From contig NW_022145520.1 in assembly GCF_000002235.5 (NCBI RefSeq), positions 2,394,501 through 2,458,500 of the forward strand: a DNA stretch of 64,000 nucleotides, in the 5' to 3' direction. Positions within the stretch are counted from its first letter, which is position 1. Each line of letters begins with the position of its first letter. Source of the DNA: Strongylocentrotus purpuratus. Its lineage: Eukaryota > Echinodermata > Echinoidea > Camarodonta > Strongylocentrotidae. Below, piece after piece: positions 34,351 through 46,680 of the stretch. Position numbers and translations under genes: made by a program. Under the pieces are notes generated by a model, which saw only the letters and a program-made list of their open reading frames with translations, searched no databases and had not been told where the DNA came from.

Positions 34351-36230
34351 GCTAAATGAATGTGGCTATGTTAAGAATACAAATACATGTTCATGTTGCC
34401 CAGTTAACTATAAATGACAAATAAAATTTACTTTTCGAACAAAAATTTGAACAAAACTTTCTTTTGACAACTAAATTTGAGATTCTCAATACCAGTGATA
34501 TTGACCTTCAAAAATTAAAGCTTCCTTGTTTGATTTTTCTGGAATGTTTACTCATCGGTTGCTTCCCGTTCCCTGCTTCCACAGCAGTAAACTTTTGATA
34601 TCATATGGGGGAAATCCTGTTCCAATGGTTGTGTGTTTTTGCATGCATGTACATGTACATGTAGATAGATGCAATGAAGTCCATTTTATAACAGCTTTTC
34701 CTAATGCCTGAGTTGGTACGGTCGGACACATTGAATCCCGACCGTCGCTATCAGGTCCCGGTTTTGATTTTGGGGAAACCGACGCTCCAATTAAAATATA
34801 AAAAAGGAACTGCAGTCTTGCACACCACAAAAATTCATCCATCTTAAAACTATTTTTACCAATTTGTAATTCATATTCTAGCTCATCCTGAATCAATCCG
34901 AACTGCCGATATAAATATGGGTTGCAAAGCAGTTCCAAATGTTTGCTGTTCGCGGCATGGGGTTGTTGTTGCCAGCGCAGCAAGCAAGCTACATGAACAC
35001 TTGCCAACCATTCTGTTTGTAACGGAACTGTTACGTTTTTTATGTTTTTGCAGCCATGAAAAACGGAACGTTCCCATTTGGGGGGAATTATGCATGTAGT
35101 ATAAATACCAGGTTGCTTTCCATAGTTTCGATCCGATGAGTGCGGGAAGGATTTTATTGCGCAAGAAGCGTGGAGCATTCTTGTTGCGCGCCATGCTGAT
35201 GTCTATTTGCTGCGTGTAATAATGAGCAAGCGTGTGCCTAGAGTATCCATAGAGTGCCATGCACAATCCCTCAGTCATAGGCATCGCACAGCGTGCACGC
35301 GTCACGCTAGCCAAATCGCTCATGATCACTGCATGACTCCGGCCGTGTATGCGAGATGCGTATTTCACGTGCAGTGCACAACAGTGCAGTCGCAGCGTAC
35401 AGTACATGATTTGTGATGTGCGTTCCGTTTTCCGAATTTCAAATGTTGGCAAGTATGTTCATGTAGCTACATGTACTGGCCGGGTCTCTATTGGATGAAT
35501 AAATCAGGTTAAAAAGACATTAATGTTAAAATAATATAACGGCTTTTTATAACATTCTTGATGACATTTTTTTTAAAACAAAATAACTATTTTTCTCTCA
35601 TTCTAAACACTGCATACTTCTTTTAAAAGCTGATAATTACTTAGTAATCACAACAAGTTATGATACTGATAGCTGTTGCAAGGCAAGTTCGGACTAGTCA
35701 CAAAGGAATGTGCTATACACTTCATTAGCTGTTATGTGATTGTGTGCCAAAACAAACCCAAACGAATATACGTGATCGTACCAAGAATTCATTACTACGA
35801 GAGCACAATTAGAAATACAACTACTAAAAATTACCGCAAGCCGATACATAAATTGGATGAAGAATACAATAGTTGTCCAAGAAAAGCCACAGAAATAGTG
35901 ATATTTGAGGAGCTTCTAGGTACAAGTACATGTACATTTTTTATTGGAATGGGCCTGCTGCAAGGTATGTTCACTTGTACTGTTTATGTTGATCACAAGG
36001 CTAGAATCCACACTACTGCCCTCTGCAGTAAAAAGCAGTATAACAATGGATTCAAGCATTGTGCTTAGTGCAGCAGTCCTCTTTCGATAAAAATGTACCC
36101 AGTCAAACTCCTCAAATTTCTTCGACGACTATCTAATTTTTTGTCCAAGTTATGTATCTGATTACAGTAGTTTTTTAGAAGTTGGTGTCACCTCTAGAAA
36201 TCAATTCCAGCACGCACGATCGCAAACATA

Positions 36231-36836
36231 ATTAGTGGTGAGACTTTGTTGCCGTTACGGAGATCTTTAAAAAAAAAATTATTGGCGAGACATCATAGCC
36301 GATACGAAGTCCCGAAAATATTAATTAATGGCGAAATTTGTTTGCCGATACGGATATCTGAAAACAATAACTATTGATGAGACATTGAGCCGATACGGGG
36401 ACCGGAAAATAATAATTAGTGGCGAAATTTCTTTACCGATACAGAGATCTGAAAACAATAATTATTTGCGAGACATCATAGCCGATACAGGGACCTGAAA
36501 ATAATATATGGTGGCGAGAATTTGTTGCCAATACAGAGATCCGAGAATAATAGTTAGTGGCGAGAAATCATTGCCGCCACAAAACTTTTAAATTAATAAT
36601 TAGAGGCGAGACATTGTAGCCAATACAGAAATTTATCCAAAAATAATAATTAGTGGCAGGACTTATGCCAATACGGAAATCTGAAAATAATATTAGTAGC
36701 GAGACATTGTAGCCGATTCGGAGATACAAAAATAATAATTATTGGCGAGACGTCATAGCCGATGCAGAGATCCGAGAAAATTTAGTAGTGAGAGACATCA
36801 TTACTGATACAGAGATCCGAAAATAATAATTAGATT
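36231..36836. repeat. Minisatellite, about 13 units of 44-50 bp
   Basis: Each unit resembles GGCGAGACATTGTAGCCGAT followed by ACAGAGATCCGAAAATAATAATTAGT. Units differ by many substitutions, so the array is old. The spacers are not unique and the units are not palindromic, so it is not a CRISPR array. Confidence 0.92.
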
Positions 36837-37852
36837 CTAAACAGGATTTATGTGACAATAACAAAATGCAATAAACTGTTAAACGAAACGTGAAAATAAA
36901 TTCGCAATAATAAACTGATTGGCATCATCTCGTGCCTATCACAATATTTAAAATTGCTAAGGACAAACTAAAATAAGACTCGTCACTCGTGCAACACTAA
37001 CAAAAGACTCATGCAACACTAACAAACAATGGAAACAAGGAAATGAATCGGCGTCAATGCGCTTTTCGGTGCCGATGAGACGGATTAAAATATAATCAAA
37101 ATAAAACAAAATATTAAGGACAAAAAGAACATGCATTTAACAAACTGCACTAAAATAATGGTCAAATGGAGCGAGAAATGCTAAACAGTTTTGATGAATG
37201 CGGTCATTTAATCATCGGTTAATGTTTTGACTCCGGCTTACTTAAAGGGGATGTAGCATGTTAAATAGTGGTTAACGCCAATTACGACTTCTTTAGGACA
37301 ACAGCACGTAAATGAATGGACTTGATTAACGGTCAGGGTGCGCTAGTGTTCGCGAAAAAAACCAAAGTTCTCCTCACGCTTCCGTTTTGCGTACCGTAAA
37401 TCTGCGTGTATAAGACGCACCCTATTTTTAGGACCAAGACCAAAAAGCAACCCCCCCCCCCAAAAAAAATTGTTTATGTTTTGCTTTTTTGCCGACACCG
37501 AAGGCAGCAAGCCAGCAAGCTAGATCAGATAGCGTGTTATGTCAGCATTCTGTATGGTACGTTCGGAAATCCAAGCCATGCAGGGAAGGACTTTAATTTA
37601 TTAAGAGGCGCAGTTGAAGTGCTTGTGAACTTGTCACAAATAAAAGTAACAATGTTGTTTTTAAAACTAAAGATTACAGAGAAATTTGAGTCCAAACAGA
37701 AATTTGGATATGCTAGTTTTGAGTGGTGATTCAATATTCTCGCGTGAGTGAGCTGCATGATATGGGTGAGTGATCTGATGGGCCTTGAGTCAGGTCACGG
37801 GAAAGACACGTAGTCTCGTCATCCTACACCCCCCTTAATTTCAACAAACTAG

Positions 37853-38314
37853 GGCTGCGACAAGTAATCAAATATTCGGCCGGAAAAAAGAAGAAAAAAA
37901 ATCCTCGTCACCTGGCACTGTCCAGGCCGACGGTTACCCGTGCCAGGGAGAGCGCCGCCCGCCGGCATGGTACCGTTGGTAAAAATGTTTCCCAACTCAA
38001 TCACTGTTAAACTCACCACTCAGAAACTGGGACCAAATGTCCGGATTTCTGTTTGGACTCGGCAGAAAATGGATTATTCTGCCCTCTTTGGTTTTTAAAA
38101 CAGCATTGTTTACTGTTATTATTATTATTAAATCGGCGCCTTCAACGGCAACTCAAACTAAAATTGCGTGAGTTTTCGGAAACGAACCTGGGATACTGCT
38201 GCAGTAGTATGGTGGTGGCAAAAAATTACAAAATTCACGGCGTCCGAATATTCGACTATTCGCTTGTAAGCCTGGAAGTGTACTCGGGTACCTCATTACA
38301 TAGTTGTGCACAGC
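37853..38314. mobile_element. Possible hAT-type MITE
   Basis: TAGGGCTGCGAC...CAAATATTCGG at the left is mirrored by CCGAATATTCG and CACAGCCTTA towards the right. The ends recall the hAT start, T/CAGGGCTG. The match is imperfect and no 8 bp duplication was confirmed. Confidence 0.4.
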
Positions 38315-40413
38315 CTTACAACAAACATGGTCTACAACAACTCCAAATGACAAAATAATCCCAGCTTCACGTATGCATGTTTTTTAAAGAATTTGATAGC
38401 TCAAAACTTGAAGAAAAAAAAAGAAAAAAAAACTTTTCTTCTGGTCATTTTTCGATCATTTATCAATGATCTGCAATCAGTATTTATAATCCGATTTCAC
38501 CTGCCCGTCCAGCGAGCAGCCCCACAATGAGCAACACTGTTTTTTCAACTCCTAAGGGTTTTAGTTAAATCCCAACATCATAATGAGCATTTACGAGGTT
38601 AACAATAGAATAAATAAGATCAAGACTACATGTACTACAGTGCATTTACAATCGAATGTGTGTTCAAAAAATGGTTGAAATACAAAGATGCAGTCCGATT
38701 GAAATGCTCTCTGAACCCTCCTGGTACCCTGTCAAAGTCTGAAACCGCCACGAATACCGGCTGATTTTGGCTCAGTTTACAGCACTTCAGTACATTGTGT
38801 AGAGTCTGTAGACATAATCTGTTGACCTGTACCATGATGTCTGTAACTTTTATGCTGAAGTACTGTAATAAGCTACACTGTTCATGGTGAAATTGTGCTG
38901 GTTTGTGTAAACTTTGCACATAAAAGGCGATTGTGTTATGACCTCTGTCCATATTTCTTTATGTGGGTAATTTTTAGGTTGAAAATTACCATCGACATCA
39001 CGCCCAGATTACCCCTTGTCTTCTTTGGACAGATTATAGTGTAGATTACTGTATACAGTGTAAATTCTCATGATTTTTTTTATTGTTTAAAAAATATTGT
39101 GTGGATGATATTTTGGTAGAAAATACAACACAGGAATGTGTGTACAATATGCTGTACTACCGTAATGGCTGCCCAGCGGCCCATGCGATTGTGACACTGG
39201 TACAGTGCAGTATGTGTGTATGTTTTGGAGTATATTGAAGGTACATGTAAATTTTTTGTTTAAATACATGTACACATACTGTAGGCCAAATGTAATTTAC
39301 ATGCATACATGCATGTAGACTGGCTAGAGGTGTCAGTCTGTGATTACTTTTTAAACTGTCACTTTATTTCCTTAACTTCAAATTCTTTTGTCCATTAATG
39401 TTTTTTATGGTAAAAATTATATGGAAGTGGAATAAGTACTGTAATTTATTTCCCCCTTCAAGCCAAGGCCTTCATCCACTAAAGTTGACTTCTGATGTAA
39501 TACATGTAACTGACCAAATACATGTAAATGTTGATAATGGCTAAAAACTTGAATATTAAAGAATGTTTTCTTGACATATTTTATGTTGTAAAAAATGTAT
39601 GTAAAGGGGTTATGTGGTTTGTTTTTGTGAGGAAAGCCAGAGAATTGTTGATGAATAGACACCTGTACAACTACTGCATGTGTATTCTATCTATTCCAGA
39701 ATCTGGCCCGTTTAATTCTAACAATCTCTACCTCCACGTTCTCTCTGTACTTACTGCAAGTCTGGGGTGGCATAATGCCTTGATTCTAAATCTTTACTTG
39801 TACGCCCGCCTTTCAGACTAGGCGTATGGACTCATGGATCACATCATCTATATTACGGCTTGTGGGCGGGTAGGGGAAAGAGATCATGAAATTAAAGGAA
39901 GTTTGTTAAATTAAAAACCAGCCAGATTATCAACTTCCCACACATACACACTAGTATTATGCTATACACTGTGAAAAACACTTTATACTGTTCATTGAAG
40001 CTCTTTTAGGATTTGATGTATAAATTTAAGTGATTTTTACTCCCTATGTATGATATTCATGTTTTATTGTTCATTTACAATGTATTAGAACTCTTTGAGA
40101 AGTTTGAGAGCTTACACTGTAATGTATCAGAGCTAAATCACTCACTGCTCCCATGTATCATTTTTTGCTGTGATCCCTTCTCCTTGAATAATGTACATTG
40201 TACACATTTTTGTTGAAATTTACATGTACATGTACAGTAGTACAATGCACTGTATGCAAAATCAGAAAAAAATTGCATGATAGTCCACTACATGTACTTT
40301 TGCCACATGTGCATTTACATATTGTACATGTACATCCTGTTAATTTTGTTTTTTCCTTTTATGATCTAATAATTCCCTTTTTTGTTTTTCTCTTTTGTTT
40401 TTATTTCATACAG

Positions 40414-40468
40414 GTCCAGGTTGGTTTTATCCCAAGGCCATCCTGTTGATCATTTCTTTTTTTATTAG
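40414..40468 (+). other. Candidate alternative 5' UTR exon of the G beta gene
   Basis: A long pyrimidine tract ending TTTCATACAG precedes 55 bases that end TTAG|GTGAGT. Both splice sites are strong on the plus strand. There is no ATG-led open frame, consistent with a leader exon. There is no direct proof that it is used. Confidence 0.35.
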
Positions 40469-40612
40469 GTGAGTTAGTGAGTGTGTCTGAACAAGGAAGT
40501 GGTTTGTAATTGTGCTGTTACACTACCACATGTACAGTACATGCACATTTACACTCTGCATGTCATTGTGCATATATGTCATGAAAGAGTTTGGAATTCA
40601 GCAGGTAGACCA

Positions 40613-40913
40613 GGGGGTCGTTTCACAAAGACTAAGATCAACTTTAAGTTGGACTAACATGTAGCTATGGCAGGCCCTTCATGCCACTGGTCGCTCTCAC
40701 ACCGTTATGATCTTCGAATATTTTTTTCTTCAATAATCAACTATCTGAAAATGTAAATTCTGTAGATTTGGGACCATAATTTGAATTTTCCATGAGAGTC
40801 CAATGCCAGTAAATGGTGAGAAAAAACAGTGGCATGAACGGCCTGCCATAGTTGAGTCCAACTTAAAGTCGAGTCCAACTTAAGTCGATCTTAGTCTTTG
40901 CGAAACACTCCCC
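40613..40913. mobile_element. Foldback MITE, GTTTCACAAAG family, copy 3
   Basis: The ends CGTTTCACAAAGACTAAGAT and ATCTTAGTCTTTGCGAAAC are inverted. The interior matches 11420-11680. AAGTCGAGTCCAACTT near the right end looks like a small internal duplication. Confidence 0.85.
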
Positions 40914-41926
40914 AGGTCACATATTCATGGCTCTTGTCAAATTTTATGTGTACTATAATACTTGCTCTTTGCAACTTTTAAGCTTGTCAGAGGGTCACCC
41001 AGTGTAGCAGTAAGTGATTGGTGGAAAGGCATCTACATGTACATGTACTTGCCTTTTGACCAGGTTACAACTGAGATCTGTAAAGGGAATTTCAATTGGA
41101 TAACATAAGGAAAATGTCAATTCTTTCTCATGGAGTTCCAAGTGGTCATGTGCATAGAGCCATTAAACCTGCTGGATTTTGTAAGCCTTCCATTTGGATA
41201 AAAGGCCAAAGCTTCAATAAGTCATAGCAGTGTCTTTCTAGTGGCATGGCTGCCCATTCACATGTACTGTACACGTAGCCTAACAGGCTAAACATACATC
41301 ATGTAACCAGGAATTTTAGTAGTACTATTCATGTGATCACTTTGGATTATTAATCAGGAAGAATTAACATTTCACAATTTTCATCTTCATGTAATCATGA
41401 CGCAGTTTCTTTTCGTTAAGGCCCGGTCACACATAGACGACGCTCGGCCCCCGCATTGAAAATCAGAAAAGGTCGTGCGCCCGACTTTTGTCAGGATTTG
41501 GAAGAAGCTAGCGAGCTGACACCGAATGTGTAGTGTGTTGCTAGCTCATTGCGCGTATACAGGGCGTGTGCCCAACGTATGTTTGGCGTAAGTCTGGGTC
41601 TGGCGTCCTTTTGGCATTAACATTCATGCGTCGAGCTCCGCGCACACTTATGAGCATGCACAAAAAATCCTGACGCACACAGCGAATGACGTCGAATGTA
41701 TAGCGTTAGTCCAGTGCTCTCTACAAACGAGTACCGTATTTGCTGGAGATAAAGCCACAGTGTTTTTGGAAGAAAGAATATCAAAAAGCCGGGGTGCGGC
41801 CTTTACACTACAACAACAACAAAATTCAGCGGTCAAAATAGCACGTACATTTGAACATATGGGACTAGGATGACTAGACAATGGTACAGGACAATTCTAG
41901 AATAACTCCACACAACTTACCAACAA

Positions 41927-42153
41927 TCACTATGAATATGACGGACAAAGAAAGCGGACAAAATATTCAGGTCCTCCGGTAGACAAAGGAACATCCCTTC
42001 ACTGCTATTATGTAAAAATGTGTAGAACAGGTGTCACATGCATATTCACCTGTTCTACACATTTTTACATAATAGCAGTGAAGGGATGTTTCTTTGTCTA
42101 CCTGAGGAACTGTATATTTTGTCCGCTTTCTTTGTCTATCATATTCATAGTGA
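41927..42153. mobile_element. Hairpin MITE, 107 bp arms about 93% paired
   Basis: TCACTATGAATATGA opens the left arm and TCATATTCATAGTGA closes the right. The two arms pair almost throughout across a 13-base loop near 42034-42046. The intact sister element at 47.2/47.8 kb lacks it, proving insertion. Confidence 0.9.
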
Positions 42154-42373
42154 ATTTCATGATGCATAGTTGACATGAAGACGAAAAAAGAAGCTTAACT
42201 TATTTTTCTAATAAAAATCTGCCGATAGATCTAGATCTAAGTCCGTACCATTGCATCGCCAAAAAAGTATTACACCGCACATCATGGTAGGGGTATTGTA
42301 GGATACCAAATCTGTGTGCGATACAGTACTAGCTTAAAAATCGATGAAGATCTGCTAAATTACGATCATTTTT

Positions 42374-43042
42374 GTCTCGCCTGCGTGGCAAAAAGCGAGA
42401 CATAGGCACCGCTTTTCCAGTGCCGGCGGCGTCAACATCAAAAACTTAACCTAAGGTTAAGTTTTTGAATTTTTGATATCATTTTTAAAGTATAAGTTCT
42501 TAGTCAATGAAACTTGGACTATAGGATTATCAAGTATCCCCAATCATGTGAGGAGAATTTCAGGTCACTAAGTTAAGGTCAAAGGTCATTTAAGGTCAAC
42601 AAACTTAGACTTTGTTGTGGCATCAACATCAAGATTTTGAATTTTTAGCATATTTTCAAAATTGTTTGTTCAAATTCCATGAAACTTGTACCCAAGGGTT
42701 ATCAAGTATCACAAATCATATGACACAATTCCAGGTCACAAGGTCAAAGGTCATTTTTGGTCAGTAGACTTGAATTATGTTTTCATAACTTAATATGAGA
42801 ATTAATAAAAGATTTAAAAAAAAAATTAATTTGTTCATATTTCATTCAAGTTATCGATCCCGGTACAATTCTTCTGGTGATTCTTGGTCAATAATCACTT
42901 CAAAATGCTGATTATATTCAGAGGATTTCATTTTTGGGGGCCGGCTAATGAGCCACCCTGCCAATAAATAATGTTCCAACCTCAATTTTTCATCATATCG
43001 AATTGCGTAATGCAGGCTAGACTACCGAGAGCGTTTCCCTTG
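42374..43042 (+). mobile_element. GTCTCGCCTGCG element, copy 1
   Basis: It starts GTCTCGCCTGCGTGGCAAAA and contains CTTAACCTAAGGTTAAGTTT and several AAGGTCAAAGGTCA runs. It ends AATGCAGGC...GAGAGCGTTTCCCTTG. The same start, middle and end occur at 50530-51653. There is no protein. It is nested inside the element at 41732-43182. Confidence 0.8.
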
Positions 43043-43272
43043 GTTAGGTAAACTTCTTGTAAATTTATAAGAATATTAATGAATTTGGTATCAGTTTGTA
43101 AAAAAAAGAGTGTTCTACAAGTTCTCTCTATGAAATGTCAAAGTTGGGGATGCGGCGCTGCTGCCTTATCGCCGGCAAGGAATAATAACGCATGACAACG
43201 CACTGGCAAAAATTGAAAATTTTTAATGCACAGGCCGTGCATCCTCCATGCATCTCCTATTTGTGACCGAGT

Positions 43273-43689
43273 CTTATGCCTCGTTGACACTTGGTCTCGC
43301 ACTGCCCCGCTATATGGCGTGCCATAGGTGCCAATTAGTGGCACGCAGGGTCACGTCAAATTTACAAATAGTTCACGCAATGTGTAACCACCAGGACACG
43401 CATTCGTAGACTATGCGCATGGCATGCCAAAACTGCGCGGGAAGTATGTGCAGCCAATGCCACTAGGCCAACGGACACGCATCAGCGCGCACTAGCACGA
43501 TTAGGTAGCGCATAGGGTGACTTTAGTTCACAAAGTGTTTACTTACGTTGCCAAAATTTTGAACATTTTGAAAATTCTGTCACGCATTTCAAGCACGACC
43601 CGCATCCGCCTGTATTCTCCCGCATTGGCACGCAAGAGTATGTGTCTATGCGCAAACCAAAATACGGGCAAGTGTCTACGGGGCATAAG
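43273..43689. mobile_element. MITE with 21 bp inverted ends (CTTATGCC...GACACTTG)
   Basis: The 21 bp ends at 43273-43293 and 43669-43689 are inverted with two mismatches. The interior is GC-richer with repeated ACACGCAT/CGCAT phrases. It has no coding capacity. Confidence 0.75.
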
Positions 43690-44289
43690 AGTGTGCATTG
43701 GCTTCACCTCTCATTCTGACTGCAATAATAGACCAGTTCACGGTTAGCACATGTCCCAAATGACACAGTGATGGAGGTGCTACATGTATTGTACATGTAC
43801 ATAAATAGCCTTTGTTTGCCCTTTTCAAAGAATACTTTGTACTTTGATACTTTGTATCATGAAGTGCACTGTTTGTGCATACATGAATAATGATTACATA
43901 ACTTCACAATTTTGGTCTGCAATGACCTTTATCTGCTCATGCTCAGACTGCAACTAAGAACTGACTTATTAATGATTGATGAAGGCTGTGGTTTTATCTT
44001 GAGGCACTTGAGGAAACCAGTATTTATTTATTTATAATTCATCCATGATGTGTTATATTAGAACTGAAAGTGACGATATGAATACATTAATTAATTATTG
44101 TGTGCAATGAAATTGCAAATGATGAAAATATTGAATTGGGTTAATACATGTAGATGAATAGACCTTTAACAAATACATTCAAATTAATGAGCACTTCTTA
44201 AGTTCTTGCCCAACCCAGCACCCCACCCCCCACCTCCCACCTGACCCCACTCAGTGTTATTTAGGGTACGCGTATGCATGTTCCTTTAT

Positions 44290-44440
44290 TTTGAAAGCAC
44301 CCCTCCCCCGTTCTCCGGTGTGAAAGTCAATGGCGGGCCAGACGTTGTCGCATGAAAAAGTACCCCTATACCAGAGATTTTGGGAACACGCATGCAGTAC
44401 CTTTGACCCCGGAGTTTTTTTTTTTTTTTGGGGGGGGCCT
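44290..44440 (-). repeat. Dispersed repeat, second copy of 19323-19480
   Basis: It shares AAAGTCAAT..GGC and CCAGAGATTTTGGGAACACG followed by CATGC with the first copy. It is bounded by C-rich sequence and a T/G run. Confidence 0.65.
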
Positions 44441-46680
44441 GTTTGCACAATAACCTAATGATAGAGGATTGTGCTAATTTGTCATCAATTCTTTGTATTT
44501 CAATAGTCTGAATGCAATTTGCATACATGTACCTTAATTATTGCTGTGTTGGACAGGTCCCTACCAAGCTTTTGAGTTGTCCCTTCTCACCATTGTTGCA
44601 TAGAATCTGGGTATACTTTTGCACCGGTCTATTGGAAGCATTGCAACAAGACAGTTAAAAGATACACTTGAAATGATTCCCAAATAGACGTCCCACTTTG
44701 TTCATTTTGGAATAATCGCTCCTAAAGCAGCGGAGGTGATTTTGAATACCCTTCCCCCTCCCCCTTGAAGAGAATATTTCCACCTGTTTATCATAGAATG
44801 TACTGCTTGTACATAAATGAATGATAATTACATAACTTTATCAACACGTATCCATTAGTCATCTTTATGACTTTTTACAGCTTTGTACAAATGACCTTTA
44901 CCTGCTCATGCACAGATAATGCCTCAGAAGTGGCTCATAGAATATGATTATAAATAGCACATCATCATTACTCAGCATTTGGGAGCTTTTATAATAACTA
45001 CCTGTACATGTAAATGGAGGTGAAGAAAATAGAATGACTCATGTTTGATTGAAATCAAATAATTTTAGGCCTTTCAAATACATGTGTACATGTACCTGTG
45101 GACATTTCCAATAGGTCTGTTGTTACATGGGTTTGAAAATTTCCACCGGATACATAAAAACATAGTCGAAACGTGGGAACAAATCACAAAATGTCTAATT
45201 ATTAGAAAAATATAAATGTCTGTTATTGCTCGTTAGATGAAAGGTACATTTTTGCTTGAAATAAAGTAAACACCGTCACACCAAAGCCTATGCAATGAAG
45301 CCAATGATATGAGCGCTACCTTCTAGCGAGTGGCAAACAACCAAAATATGAAAGGAATCCTACAAAGAGATTGGAAGCAAGGGAAGATCTATTTTTGCTT
45401 TAAATTTAAATGACCTCCATTTTGTATTCATTATTGATAAAAATCAGTAGGGGTTTATAATTTGCATGGCATTGGAAGCTGATTGAATTTTAAATGAACA
45501 TGTACAATGTAGGTACCTGTACATGCTCTATCATTAGTTTGAAATTAATTATTAAATCAGAAATTTGTGTGGGTCATTGCACAGGTACATGTACACTCTA
45601 CATGTACATGTATCATGATTGTATACCAGTATTCCAGTTTAGAAAAGTGGCCATAGGGCCGGTCTGCTAACTGTATTGGCAAAATCATTATATTCGTCTG
45701 AAAAAATTGATGGCTATGTGGATACTGAAATGGACTTTCAAAATGGGGCTGCATGTACAATGTACTTTAGAATGTCCAAATAGTAACCAACCAAATTTAT
45801 GTTCACACTTGGGCAGTCAAGATTTTTTGTTGTATTTTGGGGCACTAAAAGTGCTCACTTTTATCTTATTATACCATTATCTTGCACTGTATGTGCACTT
45901 TCTTGTGTTACATTTTGGTCCGCAAGAACTAGTTATCATAGTATAATATATACTTTGTTGTACATACAGTATATCCCAAAGTTATACAATAGAGAGTTAT
46001 ACAATAGAGAGTAATTGTATTGTTTCCTTGATTGAAGAATATTTCCAGCTTTCCTAGAATTTTTAGTTTACATCACCAGCAGAAAAATGCTTATCAATTG
46101 AATACATTTCTACATGTACATGTAGTTGAGTTGATTTGTTGTTGTTGCATGCCAAACATGCAAAATGTGTGAAAATCAATGCGCCATGAACTTTTCACCT
46201 TTAGTGCTATCGTAGAAAAGCCTGCCAGTACGATTCTGATTACCGTGCACAGCAAAAAAAAGATATGCTCAAGTCAGTATAAGAAAAAAAAATTGTCGTA
46301 ATTTTGAATAAACATCCATGATCTAAGCAGAGAATTATATCATTAGATCATCCAATTTACATGTAAAAAACTAACCCCTTCGAACTGGCCAAACAAGTTC
46401 GTAGGATAATTCAGGCTTTTTTTTTAAAGGCTCTGAAATCTTTTTGCCCTATCGACCTAATGTTTTCACGCTTTGTCTTGCATTCCACAGGCATGTTGCC
46501 AACTGTTTCTCTGTAACTATTGTGTAAAAGCTGTTGATATTGATTATTGACATATTGAGAAAGACAAGTACACAAGCAATCTTAATCTGCCATTATATTC
46601 CAGGTCCACTCAAAACAATATAAAGTTCAATGACCACTTGACCGTTGCCTGAACCTTGAATCATAGAATCTGGAAATGCA

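Larger units (their letters stand above)
41732..43182 (-). mobile_element. Old TACCGTATTTGCCGG element with two nested insertions
   Basis: In reverse orientation it matches the element at 46681-48142: the TACCGTATTTGCTGG end, AGGACAATTCTAGAATAACT, CTGCCGATAGATCTAGATCT, and AAAGAGTGTTCTAC before the far end. Two segments missing from the intact copy interrupt it: a hairpin at 41927-42153 and a GTCTCGCC element at 42374-43042. Confidence 0.8.

Noticed and set aside
34552..35178. 208-residue minus-strand open frame, the longest outside the transposon
   Set aside because: No recognisable domain, an overlapping frame is equally open, and there are no supporting splice sites. It could be chance in a less AT-rich patch.
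35676..36068. 130-residue plus-strand open frame before the minisatellite
   Set aside because: No family signature, and codon use looks random. I cannot support a function or even expression.
36231..36836. CRISPR-like array
   Set aside because: Units are divergent head-to-tail repeats without unique spacers, in an animal genome. It is a minisatellite.
41967..42176. 69-residue minus-strand frame
   Set aside because: It lies within the hairpin element and reads through both arms.
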